NCBI GenBank assembly: GCA_031271905.1
Contig: JAISUT010000025.1
Coordinates: 1 to 64,000, forward strand
Direction: 5' to 3'
Length of the DNA: 64,000 nucleotides
From: Acidobacteriota bacterium
GTDB taxonomy: Bacteria; Acidobacteriota; UBA6911
Shown here: piece by piece, positions 16,010 through 25,204 of the stretch
Numbering within the stretch: position 1 is the first letter of the stretch
How the letters are laid out: every line of letters starts with the position of its first letter
Program-made: the position numbers and the translations under genes
The notes under the pieces: model-generated
Told to the model about the DNA's origin: nothing
What the model saw: the letters and a program-made list of their open reading frames with translations, nothing else
The model's database searches: none

Positions 16010-17671
16010 CTAGTAGTTCATCTTCATGGCGATGGGCATCCGGCGTCCCGAGCCGAAGGCGCGGCTGGTCACCTTCAGCCCCGGCGCGGCTTGGCGCCGT
16101 TTGTATTCGTTGGCGTAGACCATCCGCAGCACCTTGTCCACCGTCGCCCGGTCGTAGCCCCGCGCCGCGATCTCCGCAGCGTCCAACTGCTCCTCGACGC
16201 AGGCGTGGACGATGCCGTCCAAGGTGTCGTAGTCCGGCAACGTGTCCTGGTCGGTCTGGTCGGGGCGCAACTCCGCCGAGGGGGGGCGCACCAAGGTGTT
16301 GCGCGGGATGATTTCGCGCTCGCGGTTGATGTGCGCCGCCAGCTTGTAGACCAGCGTCTTGGGCACGTCGGAGATCACCGCCAGCCCCCCCGCCATGTCG
16401 CCGTAGAGCGTGCAGTACCCCGCCGCCGTCTCCGACTTGTTCCCCGTGCTGAGGACCAGGTGGCCGAACTTGTTCGAGAGCGCCATCAACAGCGTGCCCC
16501 GGATGCGCGCCTGGAGGTTCTCCTCGGTGACGTCCGCCCCGCGTCCGGCGAAGGGGTGGGCGAGCGCCGCGACGAACGCCTCGTAGGCGGGGCGGATGGG
16601 GATGACCTCGAACTTGATCCCGAGGTTCGCGGCGAGGTCGCGGGCGTCGTCGTGGCTCTCGGGCGCGGAATACATCGAAGGCATCGACACCCCCGTGACG
16701 TTCTCCGCGCCCATCGCCGCCGCCGCGAGGCATGCGACGACCGCCGAGTCGATGCCGCCGCTCAGCCCCAGCACCGCCGACTTGAAGCGGCACTTGCGCG
16801 CATAGTCGCGCACCCCCAGCACCAAGGCGCGGAAAAGGTCGTCGAGATCCCCGTCCGTCCGGAACCCTGGTCCCGGCGCGGCGGCGGCGGAAGCGGCCAA
16901 GGCGCCGCCGCCGACTTCGACCATCAGCAGATCCTCGGCGCACCCCCTCCCCTGCGCCAACAAGCGCCCGTCCGGACCCAACGCCAGGCTGTTGCCGTCG
17001 AAGACGAGGTCGTCGTTGCCGCCGGCGAGGTTGACGTAGACCAGGGGGACGCGGTGCCGGACGGCGTGGTCGCGCAACATGTCGAAGCGGAAACGCGGCT
17101 TGCCCAGCTCGAACGGGGAGGCGGAGATGTTGACGAGCAGGTCTGCGCCCGCCTCCGCCTGCCTGCGTATGGGATCGACGTCATAAAGCGGCTTGGGCCA
17201 GAAACCCCCGGAGTTCCAGGCGTCCTCGCAGATCGAGACGCCGATCTTGCGCCCCTTGAACCCGACCGGCGGGGCGGGCGCCCCCTTTGCGAAATACCTG
17301 TCCTCGTCGAAGACGTCGTAGGTCGGGAGCAGGGTCTTGTGGGCGACCGCCCGCACCGCCCCCTCCGTGGCGAAGGCGGCGGCGTTGTAAAAAGGCTTCC
17401 CGCCTTTCCCGCGGTTCCGGTCCACGAAGCCGATGACGACACCCATCCCCCCGGTGCGGGACGCGACCTCGTCCAGCGCGCGCAGGTTCGCCTCCACGAA
17501 GCCGTGCAATGACAGGAGGTCTTTGGGCGGGTAGCCGGTCAGGCTCAGCTCGGGGAAGACCACGAGGTCTGCGCCGCGCCGCCCCGCCTGCGACATGGCG
17601 TCCAAGACGAGGTCGCGGTTGCCGGCGACGTCGCCCACGGTGGTGTTGATCTGCGCCAAGGCTATCTTCAT
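16010..17671 (-). CDS. nadE: Glutamine-dependent NAD+ synthetase
   Basis: It converts deamido-NAD to NAD using ammonia taken from glutamine. The 553-residue product has an N-terminal nitrilase-type glutaminase (about 1-260) with the Glu-Lys-Cys triad visible in VFPELSLTGYPP, HKTLLP and CEDAWN. A C-terminal ATP-pyrophosphatase domain has LSGGIDSAV near residue 300 and STGNKSE. Length is typical of the two-domain enzyme. It starts at ATG 17671. The pyrF stop lies 19 bases upstream, so both are probably one leftward operon. Confidence 0.96.
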   Translation of the reverse strand: MKIALAQINTTVGDVAGNRDLVLDAMSQAGRRGADLVVFPELSLTGYPPKDLLSLHGFVEANLRALDEVASRTGGMGVVIGFVDRNRGKGGKPFYNAAAFATEGAVRAVAHKTLLPTYDVFDEDRYFAKGAPAPPVGFKGRKIGVSICEDAWNSGGFWPKPLYDVDPIRRQAEAGADLLVNISASPFELGKPRFRFDMLRDHAVRHRVPLVYVNLAGGNDDLVFDGNSLALGPDGRLLAQGRGCAEDLLMVEVGGGALAASAAAAPGPGFRTDGDLDDLFRALVLGVRDYARKCRFKSAVLGLSGGIDSAVVACLAAAAMGAENVTGVSMPSMYSAPESHDDARDLAANLGIKFEVIPIRPAYEAFVAALAHPFAGRGADVTEENLQARIRGTLLMALSNKFGHLVLSTGNKSETAAGYCTLYGDMAGGLAVISDVPKTLVYKLAAHINREREIIPRNTLVRPPSAELRPDQTDQDTLPDYDTLDGIVHACVEEQLDAAEIAARGYDRATVDKVLRMVYANEYKRRQAAPGLKVTSRAFGSGRRMPIAMKMNY

Positions 17672-17690
17672 CGTGACTCGAACTTCCTGG

Positions 17691-18428
17691 TCAAAGCGCC
17701 TGCCGGACCTCCGCGACGATGGCGTCCGCCGCCGCCCCGGGATCGTCCGCGTTGAGGATCGGCCGACCCACGACGATGAAGTCCGCTCCCGCGAGGATGG
17801 CGGCGCCCGGCGTCGCCGTGCGCGACTGGTCCTGGGTCGCCGCCCCGGCTGGGCGGATGCCCGGTATCACCAGCTCCATCCCGTCGTCGAACCTCCGGCG
17901 CAACGCAGGCAACTCCTTGCTGGAGGCGACCAGCCCCCGCACCCCCGCGCCGTGGGCGATGGAGGCGAGGGTCTCGACCCATTGCTCCACCCCCTGCCCG
18001 ACGCCGAGCCGCGCCACGTCGTCCTCGGAGAGGCTGGTGAGGGCGGTGACCGCCAGGATCAGCGGCTGCGCCGCCGCCTCCTGCGCCGCATCGACGGCCG
18101 CCCGCAACATGGCTGCGCCGCCCGAGGCGTGGACGGTCAGCATCTTGACGCCCAGCTTGCAGGCGGAACGCACCGCCCCGGCGACGGTGTTGGGGATGTC
18201 GTGCAGCTTCAGGTCGAGGAAGATGTCCTCGCCCCGGTCGCGTATCTCCTCGACCAGTCGCGGCCCTTCGGCGGAGAAGATCTCCAATCCGAGTTTGAAG
18301 CAACCAACCCTGCCGGAGAGCAGATCGACCTTTTCCAGCGCGGTCGCCCGGTCTGGCACGTCCAGGGCGACGATCAGCCGTGATTTCGCGTCTTTGCCGT
18401 CCGGTGCGTCTTTCGGGGTCTTGTCCAT
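17691..18428 (-). CDS. pyrF: Orotidine 5'-phosphate decarboxylase
   Basis: It performs the last step of UMP synthesis, decarboxylation of OMP. The 245-residue TIM-barrel has the signature FLDLKLHDIPNT near residue 70 with catalytic Asp and Lys, plus IPGIRP and VVGRPI at the phosphate site. A 15-residue charged N-terminal extension precedes the first strand (SRLIVALDV); a later start is not available. It is the first gene of the pyrF-nadE pair. Confidence 0.95.
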   Translation of the reverse strand: MDKTPKDAPDGKDAKSRLIVALDVPDRATALEKVDLLSGRVGCFKLGLEIFSAEGPRLVEEIRDRGEDIFLDLKLHDIPNTVAGAVRSACKLGVKMLTVHASGGAAMLRAAVDAAQEAAAQPLILAVTALTSLSEDDVARLGVGQGVEQWVETLASIAHGAGVRGLVASSKELPALRRRFDDGMELVIPGIRPAGAATQDQSRTATPGAAILAGADFIVVGRPILNADDPGAAADAIVAEVRQAL

Positions 18429-18622
18429 GTCGTGTCCCGCCTTTCAAGCAATCCAACAGTATAGGGGCTCGCGTCCGGGTTTTGAAGGGCGCCCGCGACG
18501 GATATTTGCCGGGGCGCTCGCCCCGCAGTGATCATCGTAGTAAATAAACCTGTCGCCATTGTGGTAAAATGACGATCTTATTATTCGGCATTTTGCAGGT
18601 TTTCATAGGGGAAGGGGAGCGC

Positions 18623-20341
18623 TTGGGCATCAGAATCGAGTCTCTCAGGGCGAAGGAGCCCATCGGGCAGGTCTTCCTGCGGCGCGGGTTGATCGACGAT
18701 GAAGAGCTGAAGACCGCCCTCAACCTCCAGACGGAGTCGCGGGAGAAGCTGGGCAAGATCTTGGTCGATCTCGGTTACGTCTCCGAGCGCGACTGCCTCG
18801 CCGTCGTCTCGGAGCACATCCAAGTCCCGGCGGTCACCGCTGCGGAATACCCCAAAGTCCCGGTCTTGGACAACTCCCTCTCCCTCCGGTTCATGAAACA
18901 ATGCAAGTTCGTGCCGGTCTCGCTCGAAGGGGACGTGCTGACGTTGGCGATGACCGACCCCTTGGACGGCGCGACGCTCGATTCGGTGCGCCAGGCGACC
19001 GGGCTCCGGACGCGCGCGCTGCTCGGCGCGGAGAGCGAGGTCATGGACGCCTTGGAGCGCTTCTACGGATCTTCCGCGAGCGTCTTGGGGCGCATCATCG
19101 AAGGCATCGACGAGGACGACGTCGAGAGCTTGTCGGACGACATCGACGACATCGAGCAACTGAAGGATCTGGCGTCGGAGGCCCCCGTCATCCGGCTGGT
19201 CAACCTGCTGATCTCCAAGGCCGTCGAGAGCCGCGCCAGCGACATCCACATCGAGCCGTTCGAGAAGGATCTGAAGGTCCGCTACCGCATCGACGGCATC
19301 CTGCACGACGTGGAGTCGCCGCCCAAGAAGCTCAAGGCCGCCGTCATCAGCCGCATCAAGATCATGGCGCGGCTCAACATCGCCGAGCGGCGGCTGCCGC
19401 AGGACGGGCGCATCAAGCTGAAGGTGCTGGGCAAGGACATCGACCTGCGCGTCTCCACGCTCCCCACCCTCTACGGCGAGAGCGTGGTCATGCGCATCCT
19501 CGACAAGAGCAACTCCAGCCTCTACGACATCCGCAAGCTGGGCTTCCCCGAAGACTCGCTGGAGGTGTTCGAGTCGCTCATCCACCGCCCGCACGGCATC
19601 TTCCTGGTCACCGGGCCCACCGGCAGCGGCAAGACGACGACGCTCTACAGCGCCTTGTCCGCCATCAACCTGCCCGACAAGAAGATCATCACCATCGAGG
19701 ACCCTATCGAGTACCAGATCGAGGGGGTCAACCAGATACACGTCAACGCGCAAATCGGCCTGACCTTCGGCGCGGGCTTGCGACACATCGTGCGCCAGGA
19801 CCCGGACGTCATCATGGTCGGCGAGGTCCGCGACCTCGAGACCGCCGAGATCGCCATCCGCGCGGCGCTCACCGGGCACCTGGTGTTCTCGACGCTGCAC
19901 ACGAACGACGCCCCGAGCGCCATCACGCGGCTGGTGGACATGGGGGCGGAGGACTACCTGATCGCCTCCTCCGTGCTGGGCATCTTGGCGCAACGACTGG
20001 TGCGCGTCATCTGCCCGCACTGCAAGACGGAGACGAGCCCCGTGCCGGAGATGTTGCGCGAGATCGGCTTCAAGGGGGACGGGGATGACCGCTTCTACGA
20101 GGGGCGCGGCTGCGCCGAGTGCGGCAACACCGGGTTCATCGGCCGCGTGGGGATATACGAGCTGATGATCGTCAACGACGACATCCGCAAGATGACCGTC
20201 GCCAAGGCCGACTCCAGCATGATCCGCAAGAAGGCCGTCGAGAACGGGATGCGGACGTTGCGGGAAGACGGCTGGTTGAAGGTGCGCCAAGGGGTCACCA
20301 GCGTCGCCGAAGTCCTGCGCGTCACGCAGGAGGAGGCGTGA
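18623..20341 (+). CDS. gspE: Type II secretion ATPase GspE
   Basis: The cytoplasmic ATPase that powers the type II secretion pseudopilus. It has an N-terminal T2SSE_N domain (about 10-150), then the ATPase core with Walker A GPTGSGKTTT near residue 331, an Asp box (TIEDPIEYQI), Walker B (DPDVIMVGEVRD), a His box (TLHTNDA) and a C-terminal zinc site (CPHC and CAEC). I prefer TTG 18623, which has GAAGGGGAG just upstream and matches family starts; ATG 18569 has no Shine-Dalgarno and would add 18 residues. It is the first gene of an eleven-gene secretion cluster. Confidence 0.93.
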   Translation: MGIRIESLRAKEPIGQVFLRRGLIDDEELKTALNLQTESREKLGKILVDLGYVSERDCLAVVSEHIQVPAVTAAEYPKVPVLDNSLSLRFMKQCKFVPVSLEGDVLTLAMTDPLDGATLDSVRQATGLRTRALLGAESEVMDALERFYGSSASVLGRIIEGIDEDDVESLSDDIDDIEQLKDLASEAPVIRLVNLLISKAVESRASDIHIEPFEKDLKVRYRIDGILHDVESPPKKLKAAVISRIKIMARLNIAERRLPQDGRIKLKVLGKDIDLRVSTLPTLYGESVVMRILDKSNSSLYDIRKLGFPEDSLEVFESLIHRPHGIFLVTGPTGSGKTTTLYSALSAINLPDKKIITIEDPIEYQIEGVNQIHVNAQIGLTFGAGLRHIVRQDPDVIMVGEVRDLETAEIAIRAALTGHLVFSTLHTNDAPSAITRLVDMGAEDYLIASSVLGILAQRLVRVICPHCKTETSPVPEMLREIGFKGDGDDRFYEGRGCAECGNTGFIGRVGIYELMIVNDDIRKMTVAKADSSMIRKKAVENGMRTLREDGWLKVRQGVTSVAEVLRVTQEEA

Positions 20342-20399
20342 GAGGGCGCCGCGCGGCGCCGCAAGCCGGTTCGACCGGCGAAGTGGGATCGGGTGGGAG

Positions 20400-21620
20400 A
20401 TGACATCGTACAACTATCGTGCCAGCACCATGGAAGGGAAGATCGTCGAGGGCAGCATGGACGCCGCCGACGACGGGACCGTGTCCCTGAAGCTCCAGGA
20501 GATGGGCTTGTTGCCGATCCACATCGGGGGCGTCGGGCGGAAGACCGCCCTCTCCCGCGAACTCGACTGGCCGTGGAAGTCGTCCAGGGTGCAATCCAAG
20601 GACGTGCTGGTGTTCACCCAGGAGTTGCGCACGCTGACGCATGCGGGCTTCCCGCTGGACCGCAGCCTCGCCATCCTCGCCCAGCTCGCCGAGAGCCCGG
20701 CGATGGCGGAGATCGTCCACGATGTGCTCAAGGAGGTGAAGGGGGGCAAGTCCTTCTCCGAGGGGTTGGCGAAATACCCGGAGGTCTTCCCCAAGGTCTA
20801 CGTCAACATGGTCAAGGCGGGGGAGGCGGGCGGCGTGCTCGACGACATCCTCGCGCGCCTGGAGACGTTCATGGAGAGCGCCAACGAGCTTCGCTCCTAC
20901 ATCGTCGGGGCGTTGATCTACCCGTCGCTCCTCGCCGTCGTCGGCATATTCAGCGTCGTCGTCCTGACGGTCTTCGTCGTCCCCCGCTTCGTCACGATCT
21001 TCAGCGACATGGGGGTGGACTTGCCGCTGCCGATGGTGGTGCTGGACACGGCGAGCAAGGTCCTTTCCGGGTATTGGTGGCTCATCGCGCTGGCGCTCGC
21101 CGCCGCCGCCTACGCCCTCAAGCGCTTCCGCGACAGCGAGGCGGGGCGGCTCAAATGGGACAGGAAGATGCTGGGCGTCCCGTTGCTCGGCAAGGTGCTG
21201 CAAAAGGTCGAGATCGCCCGCTTCTCCCGGACGCTGGGGATGTTGCTGCGCGGCGGGGTTCCGTTGCTCCACTCGATGACCATCGTGCGCGACGTGATCA
21301 ACAACCAGAGCATCGCCAAGATGATCGAACCGATACGCAGCGGCATCAAAAAGGGCGAGGGCATCGCCCAGCCGATGCGCCAGAGCGGCGTGTTCCCGCC
21401 GCTGGCGATGCACCTGGTGGAGGTGGGCGAGGAGTCGGGCAAGCTGGACGCGATGTTGCTCCAGGTCGCCGACACGTATGACGTCGAGGTGCGGAGCGGC
21501 GTCAAGCGCCTGGTCTCGTTCTTCGAGCCGGCGCTCATCCTGTTCATGGGGGTCGTCATCGGCACCATCGTGGTCTCGATGCTGCTGGCGATCTTCAGCA
21601 TCAACGACGTGCCGTTGTGA
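20400..21620 (+). CDS. gspF: Type II secretion inner-membrane protein GspF
   Basis: A polytopic platform protein of 406 residues with two T2SSF domains (about 70-195 and 270-395) and three transmembrane helices. Typical signatures are FTQELRTLTHAGFPLD and FSRTLGMLLRGGVPLL, the paired repeats of the family, and VGEESGKLD. It starts at ATG 20400 with GGGAG upstream, 58 bases after gspE. It links the ATPase to pseudopilin assembly. Confidence 0.95.
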   Translation: MTSYNYRASTMEGKIVEGSMDAADDGTVSLKLQEMGLLPIHIGGVGRKTALSRELDWPWKSSRVQSKDVLVFTQELRTLTHAGFPLDRSLAILAQLAESPAMAEIVHDVLKEVKGGKSFSEGLAKYPEVFPKVYVNMVKAGEAGGVLDDILARLETFMESANELRSYIVGALIYPSLLAVVGIFSVVVLTVFVVPRFVTIFSDMGVDLPLPMVVLDTASKVLSGYWWLIALALAAAAYALKRFRDSEAGRLKWDRKMLGVPLLGKVLQKVEIARFSRTLGMLLRGGVPLLHSMTIVRDVINNQSIAKMIEPIRSGIKKGEGIAQPMRQSGVFPPLAMHLVEVGEESGKLDAMLLQVADTYDVEVRSGVKRLVSFFEPALILFMGVVIGTIVVSMLLAIFSINDVPL

Positions 21621-21727
21621 CGCGCCGCCGTGCGAGGGTTGCGCGCCCGGGCGCAGTCGCTGATAGTGGAACGTTTTCCGGCGATTGTCGTTTGTGTTTT
21701 TTACCGGACAAGGTCACTGGAGGGGAT

Positions 21728-22159
21728 ATGCGGGCTGATTGGGATGGGACGGTAGGCGGGAGGTCCGAGGAGGGCTGGACGCTCATGGAGTTGATCGTCG
21801 TCCTGGTGATACTCGGGATGCTCGCCGCGGTGGTGGGCCCCAAGGTCTACGACAAGATCATCCAAAGCAAGGATCAGATCGCCAAGATACAGATCGGCGA
21901 GCTGGAGGGGGCGTTGCAGCTCTACTCCTTCGACCTCGGGCGCTTCCCTTCGACCGCCGAAGGCTTGCAGGCGCTGGTGCAGAACCCCACCGGCGCCGAC
22001 TCTTGGAAGGGCCCCTATCTGAAGAAGGGGGTTCCCGCCGATCCGTGGGAGAGGCCGTACGCCTACAAGAGCCCCGGCGACCACAGCGATTTCGACCTTT
22101 TCTCCTTTGGGGCGGACGGCGACGAAGGGACCGAAGATGACATCTGCAACTGGGAGTGA
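21728..22159 (+). CDS. gspG: Major pseudopilin GspG
   Basis: This 143-residue type IV pilin-like protein has a short leader ending in glycine and the mature start WTLMELIVV, with Glu5 conserved and tryptophan instead of the usual phenylalanine at +1. A hydrophobic helix follows, then the GspG core with RFPSTAEGLQAL and a C-terminal acidic calcium-type loop (DGDEGTEDD). ATG 21728 follows GGAGGGG. The gene ends 23 bases inside gspH, so translation is coupled. Confidence 0.94.
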   Translation: MRADWDGTVGGRSEEGWTLMELIVVLVILGMLAAVVGPKVYDKIIQSKDQIAKIQIGELEGALQLYSFDLGRFPSTAEGLQALVQNPTGADSWKGPYLKKGVPADPWERPYAYKSPGDHSDFDLFSFGADGDEGTEDDICNWE

Positions 22160-22622
22160 TGCGGGCGAGGCGGGCTTCACCCTGCTGGAGCTGATCGCGG
22201 TGGTGTTCATCATCGCCTTGGTCTTGGGCATCAGCTACCCGTCCATGTCGCGCGGCTCCAGCGCCCTGCATTTGCGGACTGCGAGCCGCGACCTGGTCAA
22301 CACCTTCCGCTTCGCGCGGGAGAAGGCGGTTTCCGAGCAGGAGAGCCTGCAACTCGTCATCGACCGCAAAGGGCGGAAGGTCGTGCTGGCCGACGTCCTG
22401 GGGACGCCCCTGCGGACTTACACGCTGCCGGAGGACGTGAGGATCAAGGAGATGTCGCGCGCCGGCGTCGAGGTGGGCGAGGATGCGATGACCGTCCGTT
22501 TCCTGCCGAGCGGGGGGTTGGAGAGCGCGGGGATACGCCTCGAGGCCGACGGCGGTTCGATGATGCAGGTGGTCGCCGACCCGCTCAGCGGCGGCGCCCG
22601 CATGGAGCCGGTCTATGAGTGA
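22137..22622 (+). CDS. gspH: Minor pseudopilin GspH
   Basis: This 161-residue pseudopilin has the cleavage motif AGFTLLELIAVV near residue 15. A mostly beta C-terminal domain follows, with a conserved FAREKAVSEQ helix-turn typical of GspH/FimT-like proteins. The start at ATG 22137 lies inside the end of gspG, and its stop overlaps the start of gspI by eight bases. Confidence 0.85.
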   Translation: MTSATGSDAGEAGFTLLELIAVVFIIALVLGISYPSMSRGSSALHLRTASRDLVNTFRFAREKAVSEQESLQLVIDRKGRKVVLADVLGTPLRTYTLPEDVRIKEMSRAGVEVGEDAMTVRFLPSGGLESAGIRLEADGGSMMQVVADPLSGGARMEPVYE

Positions 22623-23154
22623 CTGGGGAAGCCGACGGCGCGTCCGTTGCGGGAGGCACAGGGACGCGGCTGCGTGCGGCGCGGCGCGCCCTCCCCGCCG
22701 CCGCGCTTCCCGGGGGGGCGCCGCAGGCTTCACCCTGTTGGAGGTGCTGGTGTCCCTGACGGTGCTGGCGGTGGGCATCGCCTTGGCGGTCTCCCTCATC
22801 AGCAACTCCCTGGGCAACATCCGCAAGGTCGAGAAGCGGGTGCAGATCGTCGAGCACGCCGGCTCGGTCTTGGAGTTGGCGCTGCTTGACGACGCCATCC
22901 AGGGGCCGACGGCGCTGGACGGGGACTTCGCCGACGGGACGCGCTGGGCCGTCCGGGTGGAGGAGCACGTCGTCGAGGACGCCGCCGTGCGGCCGCCGCA
23001 GAACATGCCCGTGAAGCTGCTCTCTTACACGGTGGAGTTGTCCTACCCCGGCTCCGGCTCCGTGGACTACCGGTTGCGGACGTTGAAGCTGGTGCCGGTG
23101 CAGCAGGGCGCGGGGCAGTCGCAGGCGACGGCGGTGCAGGATCTGGTCAGGTGA
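22615..23154 (+). CDS. gspI: Minor pseudopilin GspI
   Basis: This 179-residue pseudopilin has the motif AGFTLLEVLVSLTVLAVG. The leader before it is unusually long (about 37 residues) and very basic, rich in Arg, Ala and Cys. Normal leaders are 6-15 residues. No later start codon with a Shine-Dalgarno lies before the motif, so the long leader may be real. GspI forms the pseudopilus tip with GspJ and GspK. Confidence 0.85.
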   Translation: MSDWGSRRRVRCGRHRDAAACGAARPPRRRASRGGAAGFTLLEVLVSLTVLAVGIALAVSLISNSLGNIRKVEKRVQIVEHAGSVLELALLDDAIQGPTALDGDFADGTRWAVRVEEHVVEDAAVRPPQNMPVKLLSYTVELSYPGSGSVDYRLRTLKLVPVQQGAGQSQATAVQDLVR

Positions 23155-23163
23155 CGGGCGGAA

Positions 23164-24012
23164 ATGTCTTTTCACGGGCGCCCCAAAGGCGGGTTTGCGA
23201 TGGAGACGAAGGCGACGGCAGGCGGGATGCGGCGCAAAGCGGGCGCGCCCGCGTGCGTCCGCGCCGTGGGGGAGCGCGGCTTCACATTGCTGGAGCTGCT
23301 GGTCGCCGTCACGCTGGTCGCGCTGATGGTGGTCGGCATCTGGACGGCGCTCACAATCTGCATCAACTCCTGGGTGCGCGGGGTCGAGACGATCGACATC
23401 AACCAGCGGGATCGCAACACGATGGACATGGTGCGCAAGCAGATCGCATCCGCCTATCCGCTGGTGCCGAACTCCGTCACGTATTCGCCTGCGACGAACA
23501 CGGCGACGATGTCCTCGACGCCGCCGATAGTGTTCCGTGGCGCTGCGGCGAGCCTCCAGTTCGTCAGCCCGAACTCCCTGATGTCGTTGGAGGGCGCGGG
23601 GCTGATGATGGTCGCCTACGAGGTCGAGGAGGATTCGGACGGCAACACGGCGCTGATGGCGAAAGAGGCGCGCTACACCGGGCAAAGCGTGGGTTCCGCA
23701 GGCTTCACCAGCTCCGTCCCGGTGTTCTTCAACCTTGAGGAGTGCCTTTTCGAGTATTACGACCCCGGGGACGCCGACGAGCCCGCCGCATGGGCGACCG
23801 AGTGGGACACCGGCGTGAAACAGCGGTTGCCTGCGGCGGTGCGCCTGTCGATGGTCGCCAAGGAGACCGGCTTCGGCTCGCGCACGCGGCAACTGGTCAT
23901 CCCGATGCGGGCGCAGGCGGACGTCGGCACCATGTCGCTCCGGCCGTCCAACGGCAGGCGCCGGCGGGTGGGGCGTCCGACGGAAGGGCGCGTCCCGGGC
24001 GGCGCAGAGTAG
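23164..24012 (+). CDS. gspJ: Minor pseudopilin GspJ
   Basis: This 282-residue pseudopilin has the motif RGFTLLELLVAVTLVAL near residue 39. A long C-terminal region follows, with an acidic ECLFEYYDPGDADE segment and a basic tail. Start choice is uncertain: ATG 23164, or ATG 23200, which would shorten the leader by 12 residues. It is the usual tip partner of GspI and GspK, in the expected gene order. Confidence 0.82.
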   Translation: MSFHGRPKGGFAMETKATAGGMRRKAGAPACVRAVGERGFTLLELLVAVTLVALMVVGIWTALTICINSWVRGVETIDINQRDRNTMDMVRKQIASAYPLVPNSVTYSPATNTATMSSTPPIVFRGAAASLQFVSPNSLMSLEGAGLMMVAYEVEEDSDGNTALMAKEARYTGQSVGSAGFTSSVPVFFNLEECLFEYYDPGDADEPAAWATEWDTGVKQRLPAAVRLSMVAKETGFGSRTRQLVIPMRAQADVGTMSLRPSNGRRRRVGRPTEGRVPGGAE

Positions 24013-24103
24013 GCGCGGGTCAGGCGTGAGACGGGTGGGGCGGGGCGGGCTTCCTCCGCAACCAGAGGTTTTCTTGGGAGTCGCGAGGCGGGACGGTGGT
24101 TCG

Positions 24104-25204
24104 ATGACGACGGGTGCGAAGGCGATGACGGGTGCGGTTCCGCGGCAAGTCCGCGACCGGCGCCCCTGCGCGCGTCCGCGCCCCCGCGTCCCCGCAAGCG
24201 CCGACGGCGAGGGCGGGGTCATCCTGATCGTGATGCTCTGGATCCTGACCGCCTTGGCGGTGCTGACCCTCAGCTTCGCGCGCGAGGGGCGCATGGAGGT
24301 CTTGGCCGCCCGCAACGCGCGGGCGCTGGAGCAGTCCTACTACATCGCCCGCGCAGGCATCGAATGCACCGTCTACCAGATCCTCGCCAAGCGCCTCGAC
24401 GCGTCCTCCGGCATGACTGCGGTGCAGGACGAGCCCGACCCGGTGGACCTGGGCAGGGTGACCGGCGCCTACGACGGCGGCGTCTGGCAGGTGGACGTGC
24501 AGGACGAGTCGGGCAAGGTCAGCCTCAACACCGTGTCCGAGCAACAGCTCCGCGCGCTGGTCGCCGCCGCCGGCATCGAGGAGCCCGACGCCTCCGTCAT
24601 CGCCGATTCCATCCTGGACTGGCGCGACACCGACTCGATGCCGCGCGAGAACGGCGCGGAGACCGAGTATTACCAGGCGCTCCGGCCGGCGTACTCCGCC
24701 AAGAACAGCGGGCGGTTCGACGCCGTCGAGGAGCTGCTGCTGGTGCGGGGCATGACGCGCGACTACTATTACGGCAAGGCGGAGCGGGCGGCGGACGGGA
24801 CGGTGGCGTACAAGTACGGCTTGGCGCGGTTCCTCACCGTCTATTCGACGCGCGACCAGGTCAACGTCAACCACGCCGCCCTGCCGGTGCTGCTCTCCAT
24901 CCCCGGCATGACGCCCGAGGCGGCGAGCCTGATCTACGAGAGGCGCCAGACGCAGCCGTTCCGCTCGGCGGCGGAACTCAACAGCGAGCTCCCCGTCGCG
25001 CTCGGCGCGGGGGTCATGAACCGGCTCACCACGGCGCAGGCGGGCATCCTCACCCTCACGGCGGAGGCGCACCCGGAGGGCTCCAAAGTGCGGCGGGTGG
25101 TGCGCGCCGTCATCAGCCTCAACGCGACGGGTGTACAAAACCCCTATCAGACCCTATACTGGAACGAAAATATTTCCGATTATGAGGGTGGTGGAGCGTC
25201 ATGA
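24104..25204 (+). CDS. gspK: Type II secretion tip protein GspK
   Basis: This 366-residue protein has a hydrophobic segment VILIVMLWILTALAVLTLSF near residue 42 and no Glu5, as is normal for GspK. A GspK-type body follows, with SGKVSLNT, SILDWRDTD and two helix-hairpin-helix-like stretches (AVEELLLVRGM, LLSIPGMTPEAA). ATG 24104 was preferred over a GTG at 24026, which gives a longer arginine-rich leader. The stop overlaps the next start (ATGA at 25201). Confidence 0.88.
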   Translation: MTTGAKAMTGAVPRQVRDRRPCARPRPRVPASADGEGGVILIVMLWILTALAVLTLSFAREGRMEVLAARNARALEQSYYIARAGIECTVYQILAKRLDASSGMTAVQDEPDPVDLGRVTGAYDGGVWQVDVQDESGKVSLNTVSEQQLRALVAAAGIEEPDASVIADSILDWRDTDSMPRENGAETEYYQALRPAYSAKNSGRFDAVEELLLVRGMTRDYYYGKAERAADGTVAYKYGLARFLTVYSTRDQVNVNHAALPVLLSIPGMTPEAASLIYERRQTQPFRSAAELNSELPVALGAGVMNRLTTAQAGILTLTAEAHPEGSKVRRVVRAVISLNATGVQNPYQTLYWNENISDYEGGGAS